From an uncultured Eubacteriales bacterium (lineage in GTDB: Bacteria > Bacillota > Clostridia > Christensenellales > Pumilibacteraceae), in the NCBI GenBank assembly GCA_900553005.1, contig USBU01000082.1, positions 1-6,013 of the forward strand: a DNA stretch of 6,013 nt, given 5' to 3'. The notes beneath the pieces were generated by a model. That model had not been told where the DNA came from. It searched no databases and was given only the letters and a program-made list of their open reading frames with translations. Of this stretch, positions 5,738 through 6,013 are shown piece by piece (the stretch's first letter is position 1; every line of letters begins with the position of its first letter). Made by a program: the position numbers and the translations under genes.

Positions 5738-5750
5738 CAGGAGGAATGCC

Positions 5751-6013
5751 GTGTCATTTAAAAACGCTTTCAAGCTGCTTTTATCCCGCTTCAGCTGCGT
5801 CTGGGCAATATTGCTGTATCTGGCGGTAATGTTCGTTGTGCTTTTAAGCCTCGGACTTACCTTTTTGCTGCCGGTTATCCGTTCGTTTTCCGCTGCGGGC
5901 ATAGGAGATATGTTTAATAAGGCGATTCTTTCTCTGCTGAACGGCGCGTCTGTTGCGGAAACCCTGGCTCAGCTTGCTGCTATAGGCGAAGAAATCAGGA
6001 TGATTTTCAGTAC
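5751..6013 (+). CDS. Second membrane protein of unknown function (3' truncated by window)
   Basis: The frame is open from a GTG at 5751 to the window end, giving 87 residues without a stop. AGGAGG at 5739-5744 is six bases upstream, a very strong ribosome site. The nearer ATG at 5746 is only one base from it and its frame soon stops. The N-terminus resembles the preceding gene in layout: a short basic amphipathic start (MSFKNAFKLLLSRFS) and then a long hydrophobic helix at about 17-42. A polar, helical stretch follows (about 45-87, with AETLAQLAAIGEEIRM). The 13-base spacing implies co-transcription with the 4907 gene. The function cannot be called from this fragment; a pair of related or interacting membrane proteins is one possibility. 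Confidence 0.75.
   Translation, partial: MSFKNAFKLLLSRFSCVWAILLYLAVMFVVLLSLGLTFLLPVIRSFSAAGIGDMFNKAILSLLNGASVAETLAQLAAIGEEIRMIFS

Noticed and set aside
5746..5748. ATG at 5746 as start of the last gene
   Set aside because: It is one base from AGGAGG and its frame reaches a stop within about 30 codons; the GTG at 5751 has proper spacing and an open frame.
5138..5902. 254-codon minus-strand frame
   Set aside because: It is antisense to two membrane-protein genes on the plus strand, has strongly basic, low-hydrophobic composition and no start signals.

Overview
The window looks like one end of a contig from a member of the Bacillota, most likely a Clostridia-type gut or anaerobic lineage. The evidence is a dcw (division and cell wall) cluster with a meso-diaminopimelate-type MurE, strong Shine-Dalgarno (SD) sites, an ECF-type thiamine uptake gene (thiT) under a TPP riboswitch, and roughly balanced G+C. 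This placement is an inference; no rRNA or other taxonomic marker is present. Bases 1-50 are not genomic. They are the Illumina Nextera i7 adapter ending in the 19-bp Tn5 mosaic end, so biology starts at base 51.

Positions 51-4097 (+ strand) hold a peptidoglycan precursor and division operon: the 3' end of murE, then mraY (starting inside the murE stop codon), murD, and an ftsW/spoVE-type SEDS gene (starting 17 bases before the murD stop). Together these add meso-DAP and D-Glu to the UDP-MurNAc peptide, load it onto undecaprenyl phosphate as lipid I, and polymerise finished lipid II at the division or spore septum. murF, which usually lies between murE and mraY, is absent here, and no murG follows ftsW. 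The only real gap in the operon, before murD, holds a perfect 7-bp hairpin and a seven-codon mini-ORF.

Positions 3819-4841 (- strand) hold thiT, the substrate-binding S-component of the ECF thiamine transporter, with a complete leader. Reading along the minus strand, this has a consensus promoter (TTGACA, 17 nt, TATAAT), a TPP riboswitch starting almost at the transcription start, an intrinsic terminator, a Shine-Dalgarno site and the ATG. thiT and ftsW converge, and as written their reading frames overlap tail to tail by 279 bp. Each C-terminal tail is merely the antisense of the other gene's conserved domain. One missing base between about 3900 and 3914 would explain both over-long tails at once.

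Positions 4871-6013 (+ strand) hold a divergent promoter and two tandem genes for multi-pass membrane proteins that I do not recognise. The first may be translated from a leaderless mRNA. The second is cut by the window end.

I see no mobile element, CRISPR array, tRNA, rRNA or defence system. I found no convincing new biological system. The points most worth following are the ftsW/thiT overlap, the riboswitch variant, the leaderless membrane gene and the murD leader hairpin.
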